A stretch of 64,000 nt of DNA from Thermaceae bacterium (GTDB lineage: Bacteria; Deinococcota; Deinococci; Deinococcales; Marinithermaceae), in contig JALSQD010000051.1 in NCBI GenBank assembly GCA_026985615.1, positions 29,865 to 93,864 on the forward strand. Reading direction: 5' to 3'. Both the position numbers and the translations under genes were made by a program. Numbering within the stretch: the stretch's first letter is position 1; every line of letters begins with the position of its first letter. Shown piece by piece: positions 52,423 to 61,039 of the stretch. The notes under the pieces are model-generated. The model was not told the origin of the DNA. It did not search any database and worked only from the letters and a program-made list of their open reading frames with translations.

Positions 52423-53598
52423 TTACCTCCAGATCAGGCGCAGGTAGGCCGCCAGTACCAGTCCAAAGAGGGCCAGGGGTATCATCGCCTTCCAGGCGAA
52501 TTCCATCAGCTGGTCGTCGCGGTAGCGGGGCAGGGTGGCGCGGATCCAGAGGAAGATCCAAACCCAGACCGCGGTCTTGAGCGTGAAGTAGAGGCTCTCG
52601 AGCGCCCCCGCCGCCAGGCTGCCGGGCTCGAGCCCGAACAGCAGCCCGTGCCAGCCGCCGAAGAAGAGGATCACGATCAGCGCCGGCAGCAGGAAAAGCT
52701 CGACGAACTCCGCCAGGAAGAAGAAGGCGAAGCTCATCCCCGAGTACTCCACGTTGTAGCCCGCGATCAGCTCCGACTCGGCCTCGGGGAAGTCGAAGGG
52801 GATGTGCTTGAGTTCGGCGAGGCTGGCGATCACGTAGAGCACGAAGGGCAGCGCCAGTGGGATCACGTTCCAAAGCCCCATCTGGGCGTCCACAATCCCC
52901 CCGAGCGAGAGCGAGCCGGTCCAGACGGCCACGGTGAGGAAGACGAGCGCCATCGGGATCTCGTAGCTCACCATCTGCGCGCCGGCACGCAGCGCACCGA
53001 TGAGGGCCCACTTGTTGCCCGAGGAGACGCCGCCCAGCAGCACGCCGTAGGCGCTGAGGGTCGAGACCGCGATCAGGTAGATGAGCGCCACGTTGGTGTC
53101 GGCCAGCACCCATCCGGTGGCGAAGGGGATGACCGCAAACATGGCGAAGCTAGCCACGAAGGTGATCGCGGGCGCGAGCCGGAAGGTGAGGACGTCGGCC
53201 GCAGCGGGAACGAAGTCTTCCTTGGCCAGCAGCTTGAGCGCGTCGAAGATGGTCTGGATACCGCCGGCGGGGCCGTAGTGCATGGGGCCGTAGCGCTCCT
53301 GCACCTTACCCAGGTACTTGCGCAGCACCAGGATGAGCAGCAGCGCGATGACCGCCGAGAGCAGGAAGAGCAGGACGACCTGCACCGCGCGCATGAGCAC
53401 GAAGCCCCAGCCCACGTCCCAGCCCAGCGCCTCGAAGAGCGCCGGCACGCCGGCGTAGGTACCAACGACGATGGCCCAGAAGACGAAGACGTAGGCCGAG
53501 TAGACGGTGCGCTCGAGCCACGGACGGCTGCGCGCGGGGTCGTAACCGATCAACCGGGGCCGGAAGTGCTGGTCTTCGGGAATTGGAATCTGGCTCAC
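52423..53598 (-). CDS. nuoH: Complex I subunit H, second copy (operon 2), long N-terminus
   Basis: 391 residues, about 60 more than the operon 1 copy. The additional N-terminus is a polar leader (MSQIPIPEDQHFRPRLIGYD) followed by a hydrophobic segment (AYVFVFWAIVVGTYAGVPAL). The core has HYGPAGGIQTIFDALKLL and HIPFDFPEAESELIAGYNVE with the acidic residues of the quinone channel. GTG 53598 is 11 nt after nuoD2, preceded by GGAGGTG. Confidence 0.94.
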   Translation of the reverse strand: MSQIPIPEDQHFRPRLIGYDPARSRPWLERTVYSAYVFVFWAIVVGTYAGVPALFEALGWDVGWGFVLMRAVQVVLLFLLSAVIALLLILVLRKYLGKVQERYGPMHYGPAGGIQTIFDALKLLAKEDFVPAAADVLTFRLAPAITFVASFAMFAVIPFATGWVLADTNVALIYLIAVSTLSAYGVLLGGVSSGNKWALIGALRAGAQMVSYEIPMALVFLTVAVWTGSLSLGGIVDAQMGLWNVIPLALPFVLYVIASLAELKHIPFDFPEAESELIAGYNVEYSGMSFAFFFLAEFVELFLLPALIVILFFGGWHGLLFGLEPGSLAAGALESLYFTLKTAVWVWIFLWIRATLPRYRDDQLMEFAWKAMIPLALFGLVLAAYLRLIWR

Positions 53599-53609
53599 CG
53601 GTCCACCTC

Positions 53610-54737
53610 CTAACGGTCGATCTCCCCGAAGACGGGGTCGAGGGACGCCAGGATCGCGATGGCGTCAGAGAACTTGGCGCCCACGAAGAGGTCGGGCACG
53701 ATCTGCAGGTTCGAGAAGGCCGCACCCCGGTGCTTAACCCGGTAGGGCTTGTCGCTGCCGTCGGAGACCACCAGCACGCCCAGTTCGCCGCGGCTGTTCT
53801 CCACCGCACGGTAGCGCTCGCCCGCCGGGGGCTTGATGCGGGCCGGCGCCTTACCCTTGTGGGGCCCGGTCTTGGGGGTGATCTCCACCAGCTGCCGCAG
53901 GATGCGGATCGACTGGTACATTTCCTGGAACCGCACCCAGAAGCGGGCGTAGGTGTCGCCGTCGGGCGAGGTGGGAATCTCGAACTCGACGTCGGGGTAG
54001 GCGTCGTAGGGGAAGGCCTTGCGCACGTCGTAGGCCACGCCGCTGGCGCGCAGCACCGGGCCGCTGACGCCGCGGGCGATGGCCCGCTCCCTGCTCAGCA
54101 CGCCTACGCCCTTGGTGCGCGCGTGCACCACCGGGCTCTCGAGCACCAGGTGCTCGTAGTCCACCATGCGCCGCTCCATGTGGTCGAGGAAGGCGGCCAC
54201 GTCCTTGAAGAAGTCGGGGTGAACGTCGCGGCGCACGCCGCCGAAGGTGTAGTAGTTGGGCAGCATGCGTGCGCCCGCGGTTTTCTCGACGATGCCCAGG
54301 ATGATCTCGCGGTCCCAGAAGGTATAGAGGAAAGGCGAGATCGCGCCCAGGTCGAGCATCGCCGTCCCCATCCAGACCAGGTGGCTGGCGAGGCGGTAGA
54401 GCTCGAAGAACATGGTGCGAATCTTTTTGGCCCGGTCGGGCACCTCGATGCCCAGCATGTCCTCAACCGCCAGCACGAAGGGCAGCTCGTTCTGCGTGCC
54501 CGAGACGTAGTCCATGCGGTCGGTGTAGGCGATCACCATGGGGTAGGTACGGGCCTCCTCGATTTTCTCGTGGTTGCGGTGCAGGTAGCCGATGTGCGGC
54601 ACCGCGCGGGTGATGCGCTCGCCCTCGAGCCCCAGCACCACCCGCAGCACACCGTGGGTGGCCGGGTGCTGCGGCCCCATGTTCACGATCATCTCGTCGG
54701 TGCGGCCGGGCATGGGTTCCAGGCTCATCGTGCTCAC
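53610..54737 (-). CDS. nuoD: Complex I subunit D, second copy (operon 2)
   Basis: 375 residues. Quinone-site elements are kept: [18 protein letters not shown] (His) and TDRMDYVSGTQNE (Tyr), with the terminus LDPVFGEIDR. The Ni-binding Cys pairs of [NiFe] hydrogenases are absent, so this is a true complex I subunit and not a group 4 hydrogenase. GTG 54737 overlaps the nuoC2 stop; ATG 54728 is an alternative. Confidence 0.94.
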   Translation of the reverse strand: MSTMSLEPMPGRTDEMIVNMGPQHPATHGVLRVVLGLEGERITRAVPHIGYLHRNHEKIEEARTYPMVIAYTDRMDYVSGTQNELPFVLAVEDMLGIEVPDRAKKIRTMFFELYRLASHLVWMGTAMLDLGAISPFLYTFWDREIILGIVEKTAGARMLPNYYTFGGVRRDVHPDFFKDVAAFLDHMERRMVDYEHLVLESPVVHARTKGVGVLSRERAIARGVSGPVLRASGVAYDVRKAFPYDAYPDVEFEIPTSPDGDTYARFWVRFQEMYQSIRILRQLVEITPKTGPHKGKAPARIKPPAGERYRAVENSRGELGVLVVSDGSDKPYRVKHRGAAFSNLQIVPDLFVGAKFSDAIAILASLDPVFGEIDR

Positions 54738-55243
54738 TTCGCCTCACCTCCTTCGGCCGCGTCCGCCCCGCCCTCCGGCTCCGGCGGCGGCGGGGGCGCC
54801 CAGGGCTCGGGATCGGGCCAGGGGGCCGGCTCCCACCCCGGGATTGGGTAGCCGCCGGTGTCGTAGCGCTTGAGCAGCGGATGCAGCTCCCACTCGTCCT
54901 CGAGCAGGATGCGTCGCAGGTCGGGGTGCCCGCGGAAGCGGATGCCGAGCATGTCGTAGGCCTCGCGCTCGTACCACTCGACGCCAGGCCAGAGGTCGGT
55001 CACCGAGGCCACCACCGGGTTTTCATAGGGAACGTCGGTGCGCACGGCCACCTTGGCCAGGTCGCGCATCCGCGTTAGGTGTAGCGTTACCCGCAGCCCG
55101 TAGCCCATGTCGATGCCGCTAACGGAGCGGGGAAAGTCATACCCCTCCTGCTTGAGCTGCTCGCACAGCGCCCGGTAGTCGTCGGGGTGCACCGTGTAGA
55201 CATCCTCGTCGAAGAGGCGTTCTTTCTTGAATCTAAGCTCCAC
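54734..55243 (-). CDS. nuoC: Complex I subunit C, second copy (operon 2)
   Basis: 169 residues. Family block VEWYEREAYDMLGIRFRGHP with LRRILLEDEWELHPLLKRY is intact. The last 35 residues form a Pro/Glu-rich tail (PWPDPEPWAPPPPPEPEG) not seen in NuoC1. ATG 55243 has GGAGGTG about 10 nt after the nuoB2 stop. Confidence 0.92.
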   Translation of the reverse strand: MELRFKKERLFDEDVYTVHPDDYRALCEQLKQEGYDFPRSVSGIDMGYGLRVTLHLTRMRDLAKVAVRTDVPYENPVVASVTDLWPGVEWYEREAYDMLGIRFRGHPDLRRILLEDEWELHPLLKRYDTGGYPIPGWEPAPWPDPEPWAPPPPPEPEGGADAAEGGEAK

Positions 55244-55253
55244 GGTTCACCTC

Positions 55254-55808
55254 CTAGAGCACCGGCAGACGCCCGTCCTTGCCGGGTTCGGCCAGGACGT
55301 CGTAGTCGGTCGGGATCTCGCGCGGCTTCTTGTAGCGCAGCTCGCGGTCGGCGATCTTGTCACGCAGCAACAGCAGGGCCTGCAACAGCGCCTCGGGCCG
55401 CGGCGGGCAGCCGGGGATGTAGACGTCCACCGGCACGATCTTGTCCACGCCCTCGACCACCGAGTAGCCCTGGCGGAACGGACCACCCTGGTTGGCGCAG
55501 GCCCCCATCGAGATGACCCACTTGGGTTCGGCCATCTGGTCGTAGAGGCGCCGCAGGCGCTTGGCCAGTTTCTTGTTGACCGTACCCGAGACGATCATCA
55601 CGTCGGCCTGCCGCGGGGTGTTGCGGAAGAACATCCCGAAGCGGTCGGCGTCGATCTTCGGGTCCCAGGTGGCCATCATCTCGATGGCGCAGCAGGCGAT
55701 GCCAAAGGTGAGCGGCCACATGCTGCGGCTGCGCGCCATGTTGATGAGGTCGTCGAGCGTTCCCAGGATGATGTCGCGCGGACGTTCGTCGGAACCTAGT
55801 AGACCCAT
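55254..55808 (-). CDS. nuoB: Complex I subunit B, second copy (operon 2), cluster N2
   Basis: 184 residues from ATG 55808, overlapping nuoA2 by 13 nt. N2 ligands are present: the tandem Cys of [11 protein letters not shown], the Cys of [10 protein letters not shown] and that of [11 protein letters not shown]. Compared with NuoB1 it has a different 40-residue C-terminal extension ([20 protein letters not shown]). Confidence 0.94.
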   Translation of the reverse strand: MGLLGSDERPRDIILGTLDDLINMARSRSMWPLTFGIACCAIEMMATWDPKIDADRFGMFFRNTPRQADVMIVSGTVNKKLAKRLRRLYDQMAEPKWVISMGACANQGGPFRQGYSVVEGVDKIVPVDVYIPGCPPRPEALLQALLLLRDKIADRELRYKKPREIPTDYDVLAEPGKDGRLPVL

Positions 55809-56173
55809 TTGAGCACCCCCCTGCGCCAGGCGTAGACGAGCCCCATCGCCAGGATGGCGATGAAGATCACCGCCTCGAAGAAGCCCAGCCAGCCCAGCTT
55901 GTCGTACGCCACGGCCCACGGGAAGAGGAGCGCCGCTTCCACGTCGAAGAGCAGGAAGAGCAGCGCAAAGATGTAGTAGTTGACGTTGAAGCGGATGTTC
56001 ACGTCCCCGATGGGTATCTCCCCGGACTCGTAGGCGTCGAGTTTGCCTTCGGGCTTGGGCCGGACCCCTACCAGCGAGCGGGCGATCCCGATCGTCACGT
56101 AAACGATCGCGAGGCCGACGAAGAAGAAGACGATGACGGTGATCCCCGCCTGCAACTCCGTTAGGTAGTCCAC
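55796..56173 (-). CDS. nuoA: Complex I subunit A, second copy (operon 2)
   Basis: 125 residues, three helices. Core [20 protein letters not shown] followed by [22 protein letters not shown] 56173 has AAAGGGGG 7-14 nt upstream. First gene of the 11-gene operon. The leader holds a small hairpin CCCCG-TTT-CGGGG (56191-56203) and a -10-like TAAGAA near 56218, which is tentative. Confidence 0.93.
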   Translation of the reverse strand: MDYLTELQAGITVIVFFFVGLAIVYVTIGIARSLVGVRPKPEGKLDAYESGEIPIGDVNIRFNVNYYIFALLFLLFDVEAALLFPWAVAYDKLGWLGFFEAVIFIAILAMGLVYAWRRGVLKWVY

Positions 56174-56301
56174 GGCTTGCCCCCTTTCTGCCCCGTTTCG
56201 GGGCACACTCCGCCATTCTTACACTTCTCAGGCGCGGGAGGCTAGGGACGCGTTTACCCTTGGCCGCGCCCTGGGCGATGCGTTCTCTCATTCGCGCTGG
56301 C

Positions 56302-56307
56302 TATAAT
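56302..56307 (+). promoter_or_regulatory. -10 box TATAAT, 8 nt from ATG 56316
   Basis: Perfect consensus -10 before the amidase gene; start is leaderless or nearly so. Confidence 0.6.
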
Positions 56308-56315
56308 CGCCCCAG

Positions 56316-57437
56316 ATGCGCCGGCTGCTGTGGATGCTCCCGCTCCTCTTCGGGTTCGCCTGGGCCGCCCCCTCCTGGCTGCGCAGGGGCGCCCACCCCG
56401 ACGAGGGCTTCACCCGCTTCGTCTTCGAGCTTCCCCTGGGCACGACCTACGAGACCGAGCCCGGGGGTGCGGTCTACCGCGTGCGGGTGGGGCTTGCCAC
56501 CCAGCCTGAGACGCTCAAGCTCGACGACGCCGCCGTCGAGCGGATCGTGCTCGCCCCTGCGGGCGACGGCACCGAGGTCCAGCTCTACCTGCAGCCCGGA
56601 GCCAGCGCGAAGAAGCCCTTCGTGCTCGAGGGACCCGAGGGGCACTTCCGGCTCGTCCTCGACGTGCTCCACCCCGAAGGCGGCGAGGCCGCGCCGCCGC
56701 CCAAGCCCAAGCCGCCGGCGCCGATCGTGGTGCTCGACCCCGGCCACGGCGGACCCGACCCCGGCACGGTGGGCTACGTGGTCGAGAAACAGGTGACCCT
56801 CGACCTGGCCCTCCGGGTCAAGAAGATTCTCAAGGCCAAGGGGGTGGAGGTCGTCCTCACCCGCGACGGCGACTACGACCTGGCCCCCGAGGGGGTCAAG
56901 GACCTGCATGAGCGCAAGATCCTCGACCTCGACAAACGCGCCGAGATGACCAACGGCAACCGCAACCTCTTCGTCTCCATTCACGTCAACTCGGCCGAGC
57001 GGCCGGCGCGCGGCATCGAGGTCTACTACCTGGGCACCACCCTCGACGACCGGGTGCTTTCTCTGGCCATCGCCGAAAACGGCGGGGGCGAGCTGGGCGT
57101 GCGACTCACCCAAAAGGCCGAGAGTACCGCCGAAGCGGCCCTGGCCGACCTCATCGCCCAAGGCAACCTGCAGTTTTCCGCCCGCCTGGCCGACGTCATC
57201 CTGGAGCAGCTCATCGAGCGCACCGGCACGACCAACCGCGGGGTCCACTCCGCCCCCTTCTACGTGCTGCGCTACGCCCGCATCCCCGCGGTGCTGGTGG
57301 AGGTGGGCTTCGCCAACCATCCCACCGAGGGCCGGCTGCTCGCCCGCGCCGACTACCGTCAGAAGCTCGCCGAGGGCATCGCCGAGGGCATCCTCGAGGT
57401 CTTGCAAAACGGCGCCTTCGCCGCCGCCAACCCTTAG
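56316..57437 (+). CDS. N-acetylmuramoyl-L-alanine amidase (AMIN plus Amidase_3)
   Basis: 373 residues with signal peptide (MRRLLWMLPLLFGFAWAAP). Residues 25-125 are an AMIN-like beta domain, then a Pro/Lys linker (EAAPPPKPKPPAP), then the Zn amidase domain with VVLDPGHGGPDPGTVG, the Glu of VVEKQVTLDLA, LFVSIHVNSAERP and PAVLVEVGFANHPTE. It cleaves stem peptides from murein during cell separation. ATG follows a perfect TATAAT (56302-56307) by 8 nt. Confidence 0.93.
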   Translation: MRRLLWMLPLLFGFAWAAPSWLRRGAHPDEGFTRFVFELPLGTTYETEPGGAVYRVRVGLATQPETLKLDDAAVERIVLAPAGDGTEVQLYLQPGASAKKPFVLEGPEGHFRLVLDVLHPEGGEAAPPPKPKPPAPIVVLDPGHGGPDPGTVGYVVEKQVTLDLALRVKKILKAKGVEVVLTRDGDYDLAPEGVKDLHERKILDLDKRAEMTNGNRNLFVSIHVNSAERPARGIEVYYLGTTLDDRVLSLAIAENGGGELGVRLTQKAESTAEAALADLIAQGNLQFSARLADVILEQLIERTGTTNRGVHSAPFYVLRYARIPAVLVEVGFANHPTEGRLLARADYRQKLAEGIAEGILEVLQNGAFAAANP

Positions 57438-57442
57438 CCGTG

Positions 57443-57448
57443 TAGCAT
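57443..57448 (+). promoter_or_regulatory. -10 box TAGCAT, 6 nt from ATG 57455
   Basis: Leaderless-type promoter of deoC and probably the following genes through mrdA. Confidence 0.5.
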
Positions 57449-57454
57449 GGGGAC

Positions 57455-58120
57455 ATGGACCTCGAGCTCGCCAAGTACATCGATCACACCCTGCTCAAAC
57501 CCACGGCTACCGAGGCCGACATCGAACGGCTGTGCCGCGAGGCCGACGAGCACTACTTCTACGCCGTCTGCGTCAACCCCGCCTTCGTGCCTACCGCCAA
57601 GCGGGCCCTGGGCACGAGCCCGGTGCGCGTGGCAGCGGTAATCGGTTTTCCGCTGGGGGCGAACGCCTCCCAGGTCAAGGCCGCCGAGGCGGCGCTGGCG
57701 GTGAGCCAGGGCGCCGACGAGCTGGACATGGTCATCCCCGTCGGCCGCGCCCTCGCGGGCGACTGGGAGGCGGTGACCGCCGACGTGCGCGCGGTGCGCG
57801 AGGCCGCCCCAAACGCCGTGCTCAAGGTCATCCTCGAGACCGGCTACCTGAACGAAGAACAGATCCGCAAGGCCGCCGCCGCGGCGCTCGCGGGCGGGGC
57901 CGACTTCCTCAAGACCTCCACCGGCTTCGGCCCCCGCGGGGCCACGCTGGACGACGTCCGCCTGCTGGCTGAGGTGGCGGCGGGCCGGGCCAAGGTCAAG
58001 GCGGCCGGGGGCATCCGCACCCGTGAGGACGCCTGGAAGATGATCGAGGCCGGGGCCGAGCGCCTGGGCACCTCGAGCGGCGTAGCGCTGGTGAGCGGTG
58101 GCGCGGGCGAAGGCTACTAG
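57455..58120 (+). CDS. deoC: Deoxyribose-phosphate aldolase
   Basis: 221 residues. Class I aldolase of nucleoside breakdown. IDHTLLKPTATEADIERLC at the start, ADFLKTSTGFGP with the Schiff-base Lys, and VKAAGGIRTREDAWKMIEAG with the second catalytic Lys are present. ATG is 6 nt after TAGCAT (57443-57448), starting what looks like a new transcript running to PBP2. Confidence 0.95.
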   Translation: MDLELAKYIDHTLLKPTATEADIERLCREADEHYFYAVCVNPAFVPTAKRALGTSPVRVAAVIGFPLGANASQVKAAEAALAVSQGADELDMVIPVGRALAGDWEAVTADVRAVREAAPNAVLKVILETGYLNEEQIRKAAAAALAGGADFLKTSTGFGPRGATLDDVRLLAEVAAGRAKVKAAGGIRTREDAWKMIEAGAERLGTSSGVALVSGGAGEGY

Positions 58121-59228
58121 CCCCAAACCCAAGCCGAGCTGGCTGGGCTACCTGCTCTTGGTGGCGATAGCGGGGCTGGCGCTGTGGCAGCAGCGCACCG
58201 GCTACACCAACCCGCCGCCCGCCGGCGAGGTGGCGCTCGAGGTGCGCTTTTTGCCCGAGGACGAGGCCGTGGCCGTGCGCGAGCTCACCGCCGCGCTCGA
58301 CGGCGCGGAGCGCACCGTGGACCTGGCCCTGCTCACCCTCAACGACACCCGGCTGGGCCACGCCGTGGCCCGCACCGCCGCGCGCGGGGTGCGGGTGCGG
58401 CTATTCACCGAGCGGGAACACCGCGAGGACACCTTGACCACCCTGCTGGCCGGCAGCCGCGGCCAAACCGACGGGCGCCCGCGGGTGAGCGCCGCCGAGG
58501 CTGCCAAGGCGGCGACACCGCTGTCCGACCGCTGCGAACGGATCGCGCGGGTGGAGGTCTGCTACGACGACCGTCCGGGCCTGATGCACGACAAGTTCGC
58601 GGTCTTCGACGACCGCGAGGTCTGGACCGGCAGCACCAACTGGAGCTATAGCGGCCTGCACAAAAACGACAACGACTTGCTGCGCCTCGAAGGCAAGCCC
58701 GCGGCCAAGCTCTACCACGACGCCTTCGAAGCCCTCTGGCGGCGCAAGCCCACCCTGCCCGCGCCGGCCAGCCTCACGATCGAGGGCGGCGGCAGCGCCG
58801 ACGTCTACTTCAGCCCCTCCTACGGCGAGGCGGCGGTGGCGCGGGTGGTGCGCGAGATCGGAGCGGCCGAGCAAGAGGTGCGGGTCGCCGCCTTCGTGCT
58901 CACCCACCCAGAGATCCTGGACGCGCTCAACGACGCCGCCCGCCGGGGCGTGCGGGTGCGGGTGCTGCTCGAGGACCGCAACCTGGACGACTCCCGGGAG
59001 GAACGGCTGGATCCGGCCGTAGAGGTCCGGCGCGACGGCAACCCCGCGGCGCTACACTTCAAGACGATCGTGATCGATGAGCGGGTGGTGATCACGGGTT
59101 CGTTCAACTTCACCCGCTCGGCGGTAGGCCGCAACGATGAGAACCTGCTCGTTCTCACCCACCCTCAGCTCGCCCAGCGGTACAAAGAGAAGGTATGGGA
59201 ACAGTGGCAGCGCGCCCGCCCGCGCTAG
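58098..59228 (+). CDS. Phospholipase D-like (double HKD) membrane-anchored protein
   Basis: About 376 residues. One N-terminal hydrophobic segment (WLGYLLLVAIAGLALWQQ) suggests export with a membrane anchor. Two HKD half-sites are seen: HDKFAVFDDREVWTGSTNW and HFKTIVIDERVVITGSFNF. The second has His-x-Lys with Asp as usual. The family cleaves or transfers phosphodiesters, as in phospholipase D, cardiolipin synthase or Nuc endonuclease; which applies here is unknown. The GTG start overlaps deoC by 23 nt. Confidence 0.85.
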   Translation: MARAKATSPKPKPSWLGYLLLVAIAGLALWQQRTGYTNPPPAGEVALEVRFLPEDEAVAVRELTAALDGAERTVDLALLTLNDTRLGHAVARTAARGVRVRLFTEREHREDTLTTLLAGSRGQTDGRPRVSAAEAAKAATPLSDRCERIARVEVCYDDRPGLMHDKFAVFDDREVWTGSTNWSYSGLHKNDNDLLRLEGKPAAKLYHDAFEALWRRKPTLPAPASLTIEGGGSADVYFSPSYGEAAVARVVREIGAAEQEVRVAAFVLTHPEILDALNDAARRGVRVRVLLEDRNLDDSREERLDPAVEVRRDGNPAALHFKTIVIDERVVITGSFNFTRSAVGRNDENLLVLTHPQLAQRYKEKVWEQWQRARPR

Positions 59229-59788
59229 TGCTGGCCTCGGGCAGCCCCCGCCGGCGCGAGTTGCTAGAGCGGCTGGGCCTGCCCTTCGAGGTGCGCCCCG
59301 CCGCCGCCGAGGAGGCCCCGCGCCCGGGCGAGACGCCGGCGCAGACCGCCCGCCGCCTGGCCGAGGTCAAGGCGGCTACGGTGAATGGCGAATGGGTCGT
59401 GGCTGCCGACACCGTGGTCGAGGTGGAGGGGCGCGCCCTGGGCAAGCCGCGCGACGCCAGGGAGAACGCCCGCTTTCTGCGCCTGCTCTCGGGGCGCGAC
59501 CACCGGGTCCACACCGGCCTGGCGCTGGTAAGCCCCGGCGGGTCCGCGTCGCTGGTGAGCACCACCACGGTGCGCTTTCGCCGGCTCGCCGACTGGGAGA
59601 TCGAGGCCTACGCCGCCAGCAGCGAAGGGCTCGACAAGGCCGGCGGGTACGGCATCCAGGAAAAGGGCATGATGCTGGTCGAGGCGATCGAGGGCGACTT
59701 CTTCACGGTGATGGGCCTGCCGGTGGCGCGGCTGTGGACGCTGCTGAGCGAGCTCGGCTACCCGCTGGAGGGGATCTGGCGTGCTTAG
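59195..59788 (+). CDS. maf: Maf-family nucleoside triphosphate pyrophosphatase
   Basis: 197 residues. LVLASGSPRRRELLERLGLP is the Maf signature, with WVVAADTVVEVEGRALGKPR and KAGGYGIQEKGMML also conserved. It hydrolyses dTTP, UTP or modified nucleotides to monophosphates, and is often found beside mreBCD genes, as here. Overlaps the phospholipase-D-like gene by 34 nt and mreC by 8 nt. Confidence 0.93.
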   Translation: MGTVAARPPALVLASGSPRRRELLERLGLPFEVRPAAAEEAPRPGETPAQTARRLAEVKAATVNGEWVVAADTVVEVEGRALGKPRDARENARFLRLLSGRDHRVHTGLALVSPGGSASLVSTTTVRFRRLADWEIEAYAASSEGLDKAGGYGIQEKGMMLVEAIEGDFFTVMGLPVARLWTLLSELGYPLEGIWRA

Positions 59789-60557
59789 GCTCGTCTACCT
59801 CGGCTACGTGCTGTTGGCGCTGGCGCTCTCCTCGCTCACGGCCAACCTCGCGCCCCAGCTCCCGGCTGAGGTTTCGGCGCGAATCGCACCGCTGTTCGGC
59901 CTGGGCCACCGCGCCGCCCAGAACCTGCGGGCCGCGGCCTCGACCCTGCTCGACCGCCGCGACCTGCGGCGCGAGAACCAGCTCCTCGCCGAGGAGGTGG
60001 CCTGGCTCAAGGAGAGCAATCTCGAGCTCAAGGTGGAGCTCGAGCGCCTGCGCCGCGCCCTCGCCGTGCGCGAGGCCCAGGCGCCGGGCGTGGTGGCCAC
60101 CGCCCCAGTAATCAGCGAGGACACCTCGGGCCTCTACCGCCGCCTCGTCCTTGGCCTGGGCGAGGCCGACGGGCTGGCCGTGGGCATGCCGGTGACCAGC
60201 CCCGCCGGTCTGGTGGGGGTAATCATCGAGACCACGCCCCACCGGGCGGTGGTGCGCACGATCGTGGACCCCGAGTCGCGGGTGGGGGTGCGGCCCGAGC
60301 GCGGCCCCGGCCGCGGCATCGCCGTGGGCGAGCCCCCCGCGGCGCTCCGGGTCGAGCTTCCGGTCGAGGCCGAGGTGGCGATCGGTGACCTGCTCGTTAC
60401 CGGCTCGCTGCAGGGCCTCTTCCCCGAGGGTATCCCGGTGGCGCGGGTTACCGAGATCGTGCCGCGCCAGCCCGGTGCGCTGCGCAAGGTGGTGCGGGCC
60501 GAGCCGCTCGTCAAGTTCGGCCTGCTCGAAGAAGTGGTGGTGCTCGGCAAGCTATGA
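59781..60557 (+). CDS. mreC: Rod shape-determining protein MreC
   Basis: 258 residues. N-terminal helix (VYLGYVLLALALSSLTANLA), a coiled coil at about residues 55-95 (ENQLLAEEVAWLKESNLELK), then the beta-barrel periplasmic domain with GLYRRLVLGLGEADGLAVGM and VGDLLVTG-like IGDLLVTGSLQGLFPEGIPV. Scaffold of the elongasome linking MreB, MreD and PBP2. mreB is not in this window. Confidence 0.93.
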   Translation: MLRLVYLGYVLLALALSSLTANLAPQLPAEVSARIAPLFGLGHRAAQNLRAAASTLLDRRDLRRENQLLAEEVAWLKESNLELKVELERLRRALAVREAQAPGVVATAPVISEDTSGLYRRLVLGLGEADGLAVGMPVTSPAGLVGVIIETTPHRAVVRTIVDPESRVGVRPERGPGRGIAVGEPPAALRVELPVEAEVAIGDLLVTGSLQGLFPEGIPVARVTEIVPRQPGALRKVVRAEPLVKFGLLEEVVVLGKL

Positions 60558-61039
60558 ACGCCATGCTGCTGGTCGTCTTCACGCTGGTGCTGCAGGCCCT
60601 GATCTCGGGGCTGCTGCCCGACCGGGTGAGCCCGCCCGACCTGTGGTTCCTGCTGGCGGTGGTGCTGGCGAGCCGCCAGAACCCCTACGCCGGCCTCGCC
60701 ACCGCCTTCGGCCTGGGGCTGCTGCAAGACCTCAGCTCGGCTGGCTACCTGGGCTTCCACGCCCTGGGGCTGGTGAGCGCGGCCTACGCCTTCTACGGGC
60801 TGCGGGGCTGGCTCCATTGGGAGGAGCCGGCCGCGCGCATGGTCATCCTGGCGCTCGCCTTCCTGGCCAAGTGGGGCGGGTACCTGATCCTCGTCTACTG
60901 GATGCGCTACACCACCCTGCCCCCGAGCACCTGGCTCTCGGTCTTCGCGCCCGAGCTGGTGCTCACGCTGCTGCTAGCTCCCCTCTACCTGCGGCTCGCC
61001 GAAGCCTTCCTGGGTCCGGGGGAAGAGGCCTATGCCTGA
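60554..61039 (+). CDS. mreD: Rod shape-determining protein MreD
   Basis: 161 residues, about five helices. SPPDLWFLLAVVLASRQNPY and FGLGLLQDLSSAGYLGFHAL match the MreD family. Overlaps mreC as ATGA and mrdA by 8 nt, so the three are co-translated. Confidence 0.9.
   Translation: MNAMLLVVFTLVLQALISGLLPDRVSPPDLWFLLAVVLASRQNPYAGLATAFGLGLLQDLSSAGYLGFHALGLVSAAYAFYGLRGWLHWEEPAARMVILALAFLAKWGGYLILVYWMRYTTLPPSTWLSVFAPELVLTLLLAPLYLRLAEAFLGPGEEAYA

Noticed and set aside
46191..56173. Second nuo operon as a group 4 [NiFe] hydrogenase or Mrp-type antiporter
   Set aside because: NuoD2 lacks Ni-ligand Cys and keeps quinone-site residues; NuoB2, C2, H2, I2 and A2 are all present, which Mrp systems lack.
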